Shown here one piece after another: positions 46,531 to 56,900 of a stretch of 64,000 nt of DNA. The stretch is from Brachionus manjavacas. Its lineage: Eukaryota; Rotifera; Eurotatoria; Ploima; Brachionidae. Under the pieces are notes generated by a model that worked only from the letters and a program-made list of their open reading frames with translations, had not been told where the DNA came from and did not search any database. The first letter of the stretch is position 1; the number at the start of each line of letters is the position of its first letter. Where the stretch lies: assembly GCA_019054805.1 (NCBI GenBank), contig JAHQIY010000014.1, forward strand, positions 806,001-870,000. Reading direction: 5' to 3'. Position numbers and translations under genes: made by a program.

Positions 46531-47468
46531 CTATGATAATTCATTTATATTTATTTTTTTTGTGTTACTTGCAGTAAAAAAGTTGCCTTCAAACCGAAAT
46601 CCCTTTTGGTAATACTTTTCCAAAAATTCATGTGAAGGTGTTCTGTCATCATAAATCATGTTTCCTCCATATGCAAACCATTCTGAGCAATAAATACGAT
46701 TGTTGCCATACGAATACATAATCTTGCATGGCTCCAAATCGTATGAATTCAATAATTGAATTTTATGAGTGCTGCTTCTCGAAAAATTTACAAATGTAAA
46801 GTAAACAAATGCATGTTTTTGATTCTTCATGACAACTTTTTTTTTCGCTAAGACACCTTGTGGAGCAACTGTACCCTTATATGTTAAAAGAATTAAAAAA
46901 AAATAATTATTTTAACGAGTTTTTAAAGTTTGAAACATTGTTTATAATAATTTATTTTTTAACTATTTTTGAAAAAATTAAAATGAACAACATAGAAAAA
47001 TAGGAAAACTTACTAGTTGGTCGAATTTGAACTTTTTAAATTGATCATTTAAAAAAGTATTCAAATATTCTTCTTTGGGATTGTAGTTTGAACCTGTGAA
47101 AATATAAATATCTGGAGTTGTTTTATTTCCATTTAACTTGGTGAAGTATCCACCACAAATACATGAAAATTTTAGTTTTTCTTTTGCAACGATTTCTTCA
47201 ATAATTGAGCGAAAATCGGACATGTCAAGATTCAACTGAATATCATATTTTTTTCTGTCTATTAAATCTTCTGAAACAATCATTCCTTAAATTAATAGAA
47301 GTTAATTTAACAAATTTTTTAAAATAATAGCTGGGTTAATTAAAAAATACAAAAATTCTACCTAATTTAAAACAGTCCAGGTCTTCACAATAAGAAGTGT
47401 CAGAATCTGAATCTGAATCTTAAAATTTAAATTTAAAATATTTAAAAAAAAATGTTTTCAATACCCAT
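46531..47468 (-). CDS. Unrecognised four-exon gene, acidic N-terminus
   Basis: Exons in transcript order: 47468-47465 (ATGG only), 47418-47362, 47285-47014, 46875-46531, phases 1, 1, 0, giving 225 residues. The joined N-terminus is MDSDSDSDTSYCEDLDCFKL, an acidic Asp-Ser repeat, followed by a mixed region with a CICGGYF pair of cysteines, PDIYIFTGSNYNPKEEY, and a C-terminal half with aromatic-rich blocks (HAFVYFTFVNFSRSSTHKIQ, CSEWFAYGGNMIYDDRTPSH). I do not recognise any family. It has no signal peptide or membrane segment. All splice sites fit and the phases close, and an AG acceptor lies at 47482-47481, just before the start, so it is probably real. The first coding exon of four bases is unusual and could instead be an upstream start. 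Confidence 0.6.
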
Positions 47469-48188
47469 TTTCGGTTATTCCTAAATAACACTTGATAATT
47501 GATTTTTAAATTAATCGGTTTTCTAAAAAATAAAGATAAAATTTAGCAAATGAATTTAGGATACCTTCAATTAAAATAAAAAAAAACTTTTTAGTAATCT
47601 ATGCAATTAGTCAAGTATTTAAGCATGGAAAAAAAATGATTAAACAAAATTCAAAATGACTTTTCTTTTGCAAAATTCCTACGCCTACTAACTTAGATAA
47701 TGAAAAGCCAAAATTGTCTAAAGCTTAATATTTCAAAGATTTCCAGATTGAAATTTTTTCTTTCTCTGGTTCAAATATTTAAAGAAATCATTATTTTACA
47801 AACAATCAACTCAAAGCTTTTTTGATTCAAATTATCCTTGATTCTAAAACACTAGTAAAATAGAAATTGGTAATGATTGTTAGGATTAGTCAAAATTTAT
47901 TAAAAAACACAGATTTAAGCTAAATTTTTTGAAAATATGAAAGGATTAAAATTATTTTATTTTAAATTCATCATTTAAAAGCTCCAAGTAACAAGTTAAA
48001 ATAGCAAAATCTAGCTTAAAACAATTCAGTTAAATAGATCATAACCAATTTCTTGTGGTTTTGAATTATAGACGATTCGAATTAAGAATATTATGATTAA
48101 TTATAAAATTTAAATTTCTTTATAAAATTTGAACTACTGTACAAACAAAAGTTCTACTTTGATGAAAATTTATGAAATAAAAATGAGA
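47469..48188. other. AT-rich intergenic
   Basis: No supported coding sequence, RNA or element end. It presumably includes the promoter of the unrecognised gene. Confidence 0.5.
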
Positions 48189-48295
48189 AATTTCATAAAA
48201 TTTAAATTTTTGTATGTTTTTAAGGAAAATCAAATGAAATTTTGAAAAAGTTAAAAATGTTTATAAAAAATTAAAAAATTTATCAAAATTTACCT
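48189..48295 (-). repeat. Partial third copy of the inverted-duplication repeat
   Basis: Reads in the same direction as 48895-49012 and matches in blocks: CATAAAATTTAAATTTTT, ATGTTTTTAAG, AATGAAATTTTGAAAAAGTT then AAAAATGTTTA, AATTTATCAA.ATTTAC. This shows that the duplicated arms belong to a dispersed repeat, not only a pair. Confidence 0.7.
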
Positions 48296-48344
48296 GCCTC
48301 AAAAGAACAATAAATAAAATAAAATTCATTTAAACTTTTTTACA

Positions 48345-48730
48345 TTAGTAATAGCGGTCTGCATATGCTTCACAACTATTTGAAATGATCTCTAACACAT
48401 CGTTAATGTAGATGACAAAAAGTACATTCTGAGCTGACCCGAATCTGTTTAAAAAAAAATTTTCTTTAAATTTTTTTACATTTTCAAACATTAAAGAATT
48501 TACACTTTCAGCACCAACCCAACTAGAATTCGTATCACCAGGAACGACTCTTTGTAACATTCCAGTTAAAAATGAACGTATACACTCAACAATTCTTTGT
48601 CCGAAAACAAAAAATCTAAGCTTGTATAAGAGTTACCTGTGAGAAACTTTATCAAAGACCTTTGCCAAATCCGTATAGACTACTTCCACAGCATAACCTT
48701 GAGAGACTGCTTCTGTAATCATATCTATAA
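48345..48730 (-). pseudogene. Non-LTR retrotransposon reverse-transcriptase relic
   Basis: On the minus strand, from about 48730: AVSQGYAVEVVYTDLAKVFD, DKVSHR, then after a frame change FGQRIVECIRSFLTGMLQRV, VPGDTNSSWVG, and FVIYINDVLEIISNSCEAYA. These are RT motif A (the Asp of YTDLAK.FDKV), the GDTNSSW region and the block before the YADD active site. The active site is altered to YADR, and the conserved GVPQGS is lost. Dead copy, possibly the same LINE family as at the window start. Confidence 0.85.
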
Positions 48731-48777
48731 TCATGATCATGATCATGATCAATGATCAATAATCAATAATCAATAGT
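48726..48777. repeat. ATCATG / ATCAAT minisatellite
   Basis: Tandem hexamers ATCATG (about four units) grade into ATCAATA(A)-type units, directly at the 5' end of the RT relic. It may be the truncation point of the LINE insertion. Confidence 0.85.
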
Positions 48778-48944
48778 AAGCAGTTTAGTGGTACATGATT
48801 TTTTGAAAGAAAACCATTTAAGGAATACGAAACCAAATTTTTATTTGATAAATGATCTATTGTTATTCTTTCAAAAACTCTCTAATAAAAAAATCATAAA
48901 ATTTAAATTTTTCTATGTTTTTAAGTTAAATAAAATGAAATTTT

Positions 48945-49360
48945 GAAAAAGTTAAAAATGTTTAGTAAAAACGATCATTGAAAATTAAAAATTTATCAAT
49001 ATTTACGTTGCTCACTCCAACAAAAAAAAGTTTTAAAATATTATAAAAAAAAAGGGAAACATTTAAAATTCAAAATAGGCAAGATGGGTCTTGTACCATT
49101 CGTGGACAATTGTCCATGGACAACGATATTTGTCTGTTTGGTGGACAATTTTTTTTTGAAAATTGTCCAGGTAATATAACACTTTTTTTTTCTTCGAAAA
49201 ATTGTCCACCAAACAGACATATATCGTTGTCCATGGACAATTGTCCACGAATGATCCAAGACCCGGCAAGATTTTTATTCACTTAGAATAAGAGTTTTAA
49301 AAGTTTTACAAAGTTAAAAGTTAAATTTCAATTATCAAACTTTTGGGAATTAAACTTGTA
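48945..49360 (-). repeat. Inverted duplication, arm B (interrupted by the 179-bp MITE)
   Basis: Reverse-complement partner of 45241-45990. It contains the MITE at 49086-49264 but lacks the piggyBac-like MITE, having a single TTAA at that point (about 49325). Confidence 0.88.
49086..49264. mobile_element. 179-bp MITE, same family as 9510-10122
   Basis: The two ends are inverted repeats of about 68 bp starting GGGTCTTG, with few mismatches. Target duplications GGCAAGAT lie at 49078-49085 and 49265-49272 (8 bp). The palindrome TGGACAATTGTCCA starts 17-18 bp in from each end (49103-49116 and 49234-49247), the same offset as in the 613-bp element at 9510. The centre is little more than a loop; no coding capacity. 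Open frames seen across it are hairpin artefacts. The empty site is preserved in arm A near 45847-45860. Confidence 0.95.
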
Positions 49361-50194
49361 TTGACAATCAACTTATTTTTAAATTTATGAATACTATATT
49401 CCCTGGCACAAAAAGTGTCCCTTTCGGTCCTTTACGTTTACAACGTTTTGAGCTTTGTCGTTTTTGATATAAATAAGTTACATAAAAAACGGGGTCCGGT
49501 CTGGTTTATGGAATCAGGTTTATTAAAATAAGAGTGGGTTTTATTATATTTGTTTTATCAGCAGGAAAAATACAAAGGCTCACTTACAAAAGAACACAAA
49601 AGGACAGAATATTCTCCACACCAAGAAAAGGACAAAAAAATACTTTTTTGGCTTGTTAAAAGGATTCATAGATCAAGTAAAGGAAAGTACGCAAAAGGAC
49701 GCAAAAGAATATTTAAAAGATAATTAGCTCATTGTCTATAGCTCGAAAGAGTTGGCTAAATTTTCTTTCAATTTTTATATTTAAATTTTTTTTAAAAATA
49801 ATTAAATATGATTTTTTGGAAAATTTTTTTTTTAAGCGAACAGACTAAAAAAAATTTCTAAAAAAACTAACAGAAATTAAATTAAAAAGGTAATTTTGAT
49901 AAATCAAAAGGCTCAAGACAAATAAAATTTGTATTTAGATCTCAAGTAAATTAGCATTTAAAACAAAATTTTGTTTACTTATTATTTAAAAATTAATAAA
50001 ACATTTTTTCATTCTTTATAAATGAAAAAAATTTAATTTTATAAATTTTGTTGTGAACAAAAAACCTAAATGAAATCTTTTTTCAATTTTTGATCAGACA
50101 CTATAAATGGACCTGGTTTAAGTAGCTATAGATACAATAAATTAAATAAATGCTTCAAAAATTGAAATTGAAATTAAACTGAAAAAAAATTAAA
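49361..50194. other. Intergenic with AAAAGGAC-rich stretch
   Basis: Between about 49410 and 49710 the octamer AAAAGGAC or its complement recurs at least five times (for example around 49425, 49600, 49628, 49690) together with a less AT-rich segment GGGGTCCGGTCTGG near 49491. No coding frame. This may be an old repeat. The remainder is AT-rich and upstream of EFCAB11. Confidence 0.45.
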
Positions 50195-50850
50195 ATGTTC
50201 CATTTTGTGGATAATGATGTAGAGTCGAAAAGCGAATGCAAAAAATTGATAAAAAAATCATTTGTTGCATCAAGTTCGACAAAAAATAAAGACATTTTGT
50301 ATAAAACAGATTTTAAATGTGCATGGCTTTACCTTTTTGGGTATAAGATATCAAAAGTATGATTTAACAATAAATTTTTATTTTTTAAAAATTAAATTTA
50401 AATTTCTAATGATTTAAATTAGCTAGAACTTCAGGAATATTTTGAAAGACTTGGCAAAAACTACTACCATGATGGAGTTAGCTACGAAGAATTCGAGAAA
50501 AAGGCTTTGTGTGACATCAGTCGTTTGGACATAATTGAAGAGCTAAGGAATTGCTTTATCTCAATTGATTTTTCATGCAAAGGTTTCCTAACCATTGATG
50601 ACATGATCAAACAATTCAAATTAGCTGCGCCTCATATTTCAAAAAATACAATCATGGACATTTTTCGGTAAGTGGAAATTTTTTCTCATTTTAATTTCTT
50701 TAATTACATTTCATAATTAGAGAAATGGACCGGGATGATGACGGAAGAATAAGTTATAAAGACTTTGAGCTGGCAATGCAGTATATTGACGATGTTGACG
50801 TGCTAAAACAAAATAGACACATAGAAGAAAAGTACAGTTTAAATATTTAA
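50195..50850 (+). CDS. EFCAB11: EF-hand domain-containing protein 11
   Basis: Three exons: 50195-50356, 50423-50667, 50721-50850 (phases 0, 2), giving 178 residues; human EFCAB11 has 163. The order matches the family: KCAWLYLFGYKISK (the VVMLFGYKPSK block), NCFISIDFSCKGFLTIDDMI, LAAPHISKNTIMDIFREMDR and DGRISYKDFELAM. The last EF-hand loop (DRDDDGRISYKD) has all main calcium ligands except that position 12 is Asp rather than Glu. The preceding loop (DFSCKGFLTIDD) is degenerate. Function in the family is poorly known. It is convergent with the glutamate receptor gene, with 108 bp between stop codons. Confidence 0.93.
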
Positions 50851-50958
50851 ACTTTTTATTTGATAAATAAATTATTAAGAGTAGTGATTTTTTGAACAAA
50901 AATTTTAACAATTAAAAATTAGTTAAAGAAAATAAAAATTTAAAACTAAACTAAAAAA

Positions 50959-53900
50959 TTATTCATTTATTGAATCTATATACTTTGATATTTGAGAGTC
51001 AACCTCAAATTTGTCAATAAACTTTATGCTGGATTCATTTGGTGAATCACTGATGTGTTCGATTGATCCATTATGGGAGAATGTGGACGCTCTGTTAATA
51101 TCTGGATACTTTTTCTCATTATCTGTATTATCCGAATCGGAAAAATTCTCATCCATGTAAATTATGCTTTTTTCTCTAGTTAGTTTATTTTTACCTTTGC
51201 TCAATTTGGTGAATATAAAATCCAATTCGCTCAGAGAATCGTCTTTTTCCTCGGGATTTAGTTTAACTATTGAAATTCTTTTTTTATCAGTATCATTATT
51301 CGTGTCATCATATTTTAGAATTAGAATTTTGTCCTTTGGCAAATTGGTTATATCGATTTCCTCAGTTAATCGTTTCTCAGCTCTTTCTTCTTCACTCAGT
51401 TCGGGTGTTATTTGATTCATCAAGTCTCTTGAATGCCGTTCGGTTGAGGCTTCAATAAGAGCCCATAGCTTTGGACGTTTTCTCAACTGTGATCCGTGCA
51501 AAGACTCTAGTTGCTTTTTCTTTTCAAATTATTAAATTATTATTTATATAATAAAATTTTTAATACTCTAAAGCTTTTTTGAAAAATGGCCTCAAAATCT
51601 CTTTTTTTAAATACATTAATAAATTCTTTGGCCGAATGGGTTGCTTCGTAGTATTCCTCACTGTGCACTATTCGGTAAAACCGCTAAAAAATCAAATTCA
51701 AAGAGTTCTTTAAAATATATAAACTTTCTAAATTTTACTTGACTTATAAACATCAATTTTAGACTTTTCCACGAAGATTTTTTTGACTTTTTTCGCAAAA
51801 ATGGTATTGTCCATTTGTACAGAACTTGTTCCAAGAATAAAACTACAACAGCGGCCACAATTCCGATTCCCAGGAGACCAAAAACTCCTTTGTACTGCTC
51901 AAAGTCAATGCGTATTTTGTCATCAGCTGCTTTTCGATTGCACTTGACTCGCTTGTTGAACCATTTATGGTACAATTCGTCCAAATAGCCTCTTTCATAA
52001 TATTTCAACAATTGAATATTTATCTCATTCTTTTGAAACAATTTTTTTATAAAATATAAATCTTTTATTCTAATCTCAGTACTTTTTCTTTCTCTTTCAT
52101 TGATTTCGACATCCCAAGAGCGTAGCCTGTGGTGGCAAAGTCTTGTCCGATCAATTGTAAGTTACAATTAGTCTGTTTAAATCTGAGATAGTCCAGAATC
52201 AAATAGTCACTTAAATAAACATCTAAACTTCCATTTCTAGAAAAAAATTCTACTATCTTCCAAAAAAAAAAAATTATTCCTCTTACAGGACCGAATCTAT
52301 GCCAGCGTCGTCGTTCGGTAATGTTATTGAATAGTTGCAGTGTGATTTATAAGTATCCTTAGAGTTTCTACACATATGATTTACTATTGAGCTGCTACGC
52401 AAATAGCCTCTTTTCAAATTCAATAACTTAATTTAAAAAAAAAAAAAGATGAAATTAGTTAAAAAAATTTTATTCAAAGTTTTGTATTTATTTTTTGGAC
52501 ATGAAAAATTTTAATTAAATATTTGAGTTAAGAAAAATAAAGTTTAATTTTTTCGAATATTCTAAATTTTAAAGGTGAAAATTTCAAAAAATTTTGACAC
52601 ATAGGTAATTTGGTACCGAAATAAAGAAGCCTTGTTTTAAAAGAAATTAAGAAAAGTTTCAGAAATGAAATTCTACAAAAAAGGGAGATCAAACAATGGT
52701 CAAATATTAAAATGCTGCTTAAATTTTTTTTTTAATTTTAAAGAAACAGTAAATTTAAGCATTTACTCACTAATTACAGATTTTTATTTAAACTCATAGT
52801 TACATGATTTTTAAACTCATAGTCTCGCTTCCTGAACTAAATTAATAAATTTTTTTCTAATTTTTTAAAATTATTAAAATTAAAGTTTAACTTTTTATTT
52901 TAAATTAACTTTTTGCAAAACTTTTAACACTTTTCAATTTGGAATTTAAGCATTTCCAATTTTTTTTTCAGAATCAGAAACCGGAATATTCTGAACAAAT
53001 TGTTCAAGCCCTTTTTATTGATTTTTGACTTTTAAGTTGATTTTGACCCGAAAGTGTAAATTTTTATAAAAAAAAATTGAAATTTTTAATTTTCACCAAA
53101 TTATTATTAATTAAGTCACGGGTTAGAACTCATAACATTATTTTTTTTTGTTGCGACATGGTGCAAATTCAAGGTTTCATCTGATATAAAAGTTTGCTAA
53201 ATACTGCAAATTTAGCAGAAATTAGATTTCAATGTATTCGAGCGTGTGGATTTTGCAGAGATTTTGCACATCATTAGAAAGCTTTGACTAATGCTGCATT
53301 CACAGAACTAATTTTAAATTTTTAGAAAAAAAGTTTTTTAATTTTTTATCATTTTTTCTGTTCTCTTATACTGAACTTCACAAAACAAAATTTATGAACT
53401 TAAAATTAAAAAATTAAAAAAAGAGAGCTTCAATAATTTGATCAGAATTTTTCCCGATTTCTGATTATGCAAAAATAAAGGAATTAGGGAGTAAACCAAG
53501 GACAAAATGGTCATAACTTATTTTTTTTAAAAACAAATGAATACACCATTATGTAGCATAAAAAAAGAGCTTTAAGATTATTTTTTATAATTATATATGT
53601 TTTAAAAATTATTAGATTTCTAGAACTAAAAGGATACAACTAACAATTTTGGTGCTAACCTTTAAGAGAGGGTTCCGAATTTTTTTTTTTTAACTCCTCT
53701 AAAAAATTGACTTTCCTAGGTTTCTTTAAATACAGAATAAGAATTTTTGACCGAAGAATAAGAATTTAAAAAGTCAAATTTAGATAGTGCTGGATTTTAA
53801 ACCCTTTAAACCAATTTTTTTATGGGTTTTTTTAATTTTAGGTTCATAGACACATGTTAAACAGAAAAATAAAAATATTAAAGAAAATTAAAGAAAATAT

Positions 53901-56900
53901 TAAAGAAAATTCCGAATTCAATTCTTAAAACCAAGTATTGTGTAAATTAATTTTTATTTCTAAAAATCCCGATTTTTTAACCATTGTAATAATCGAAAAA
54001 AAATAAATGGTTGAATAATAGAAAAAAAAAATTTTAAATAGTGGTGCTGAGAAAAAATGATTTTTTTTGCCTCCAATTATATTATTAATTTTACGTAAAT
54101 TTACGTAAATTACCAGAAATCCACTTGTCAAATCGGTACTGTATTATTTGTTAATTGAGAAAAAATTGATTTTATCTATTTAAATAAATTTTCTAATTAC
54201 AATTTTTTTATTTCAAAAAATTTTCAATTAAAGAATCTTTGAAGAATTTATTTTACAGGTAGAGCAGTATGTTTTTGGGTACGAAAGATTTTTCGCCTTG
54301 TGCATATTTACCTCATTATCATCAATTCCTTTATATGATCGAGTATCCTGTCCGGCTGAGAGAATAGAAGCCATCTTAGCTGTGTAAGTGGCGATGAAAA
54401 TTAGAGCAAATGCGCCTATAAAATTCTGGGTCCATTTTCCAGCCCAACTTTTTGGCGACTTGGCCGGCATTGTATGCATAAACACTAGTAAATAATATTA
54501 AAGATAATAATTATTAAATTAATTTCAAAGCTACTTAGTGAAATAAACACAGAGACAGCAGAGCCCAAGGTATAATTTCTAGCTCTCTGTCTGCCATTCG
54601 GATTAAGCCCAAAAGGACTGTTGAATTCGAGCAAAGCAAGAGATATGGCCGAAAGCAAGCCGAATACACCAATTACAAGCCAATGCAAATAAGTAAAGGG
54701 CCTCATAAACATCCACAAATCATCGACACCTTTTTTTTCTTGTTTTATCAGTATCGAATAGCCGGTGTACAAAAATGGCACTGAAAAATCAATTTTTTCC
54801 GACCGGTCTTGAGTAATGCTAAAAGGTCCGGCAATAATGTGAGCCACCTGATTAATCACATGGTCTAATGCTTCGTTCCATTTTACATTCTTTTTTTTAT
54901 CATCCATATCGTTGACAAAATAAAGCTCGAACTCAAAATTCAAATCAGTAGACAATTCTTGTAGTAAATTTATCATGTAACCAGTACAGCATCTGGTCTT
55001 TACCACAGTTGAATTTAAGTTTAATTCCTCATCAGGCATGAACTTAAAATTTTTTATCATTTCGATCAGCTGGTCCTTTTTAAGCATTTTGGCTATTTGA
55101 TCATCCAAATTGTTTGACGATCGATAGTAATTTGAATTTATATCTATGTCCAAGCATGGCAGACCATCTTTGCACTGGTCTTTGGAACTAAGATGCTCGT
55201 CCAATTTACTAATTATAATAAATGGTTCTACATGATTGCTTACAATTCGGTAAGAGCGCTTGGTGTTTTTGATTGTCATGTCCGACTCATGCTCGCTAAG
55301 TATCAGCTGGGAATCGGTCAAGTAAATTCTGTCATTTTTAACCATAAAGTTGAACTCCGGTTTTAACAGTCTGGGATGGGATTTAGACGGGCAATTCTTG
55401 CTTTGCTGGTAAATTTTAAGGGAAAAAGTCCCACTCTCTGACAAGTCCTTTGCTGATACCTGGGGATGGACTTTATCTATTAGTAGGTCCAAGTCTAGTT
55501 CTAAGTTGAGAATGTAAATTTGAAAAGAAGTACACAATCTATTCAGTTTGATTGATAAATTTTCATCCAGTACTCGGATGTTCTCCGGAATCCAGATTAA
55601 ATTTCGGATAGAATTTATTTTCCCTGGGTAGATGGACTGCATTGTTTGGTATTGGCGTAGAATTTCATACAAAGTGTTGGCATCGCACTTTAGCACATTT
55701 AAATTATCGGAGAGAAAAAAATTTTCCATTTTATTTAATTTTTTAATTTTTTGCTTCATGTCAACTTGATTTTTTTTGGTCAAAAGTAAAAAATTATCTT
55801 TCAAAGAGTTTACACTTTCGATTTTAAAATTGTTTTTTTGAAAAAATTCTTTTCGTTGATACAAGTCGCTTATTTGTTTTGAATCAGATAGGTAAAGGTT
55901 TACACTGTCGAGCTTGTCCACTAATTTGAAGTGGTTTATAATGTCAAAGGCAGACTTGATCGATGGATTAAGACTGAGAAACTGGGCTTGTTGACTGTAG
56001 TTGTTTACTTTTGATTTTTTGCTTATTTCCTATAAAATTAAGTAAAATAATATTTAAAAAAAAATTTATTTTTTATGTATTTATTTGCTTAATTTTTAAT
56101 GATGAAAAAGGTTATTTACAGTGAAGACTATGATAAAATGGTTCAATCTTCTTACCGGTCATAGGCACCATCCGATTCTTTCTGATAACTATTTTAACCC
56201 TAATAAAGTCTTTAAATCAGTATCAAGGAAAATTTGAGTGAGCCGGATTTTTACATTTGATCAATAAGTCATTCTTTAAATTGAAATTATCTTTTGAAAA
56301 AAATTAAAACATTTTTTTCATTAGAAAAAAAACAATTTCAAATAAAGATAATAAGTTGGATCGTGATGGTAAACTTCAGCCTCAAAGGTCGGTACAATTT
56401 TTAGAAACAAAAATTGAAAGAAAATGTTCAACGATAATGTTCTGATCTAAAATGTTTTAAAAAACATTAACAAATTTTTGTAATTATTTGAATTTTTTTT
56501 GAATTTTTTATTTATCTTTCGAAATACTCAATATACCCCCGTTAATGGTCATATATTCTGAAAGAGAACAAAATTTTACGCCATAATCGTAAGGTTTCTA
56601 AAAAAATAAATAAACTTGGGCTCGAATTTTTTTTATTTTTTTGTTTCCAGCCCTAGGATTACTCCACAACCCAATATAAAATATTAACTTTGATACAAGA
56701 AAATTTTAAACATTTTAAAATTATACTTTTTTTATTTTTAGACTTATATGTCTAAAAAAATTAGCTCATAACAAAAATTTTGAAAACAACCTTTTTTTCT
56801 AATTTATTAATTCTATTAGTCTCAGTTAAATTTAGTTTTAAAATAATTTTTGAAAATTTAAGTCAACAAATTGTTTTCTTTGAACCTTACATTTTATTTA

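Larger units (their letters stand above)
52427..54311 (-). other. Long intron of the glutamate receptor gene
   Basis: 1885 bp between the M3 exon and the next S2 exon. It contains two repeat fragments (53220-53390 and 54060-54146). No other exon is needed, because the coding phase closes across it. Confidence 0.8.

Noticed and set aside
49041..49282. Three overlapping minus-strand open frames rich in Trp, Gly and Lys
   Set aside because: They cross the hairpin of the 179-bp MITE; the repeated peptide words come from its inverted repeats.
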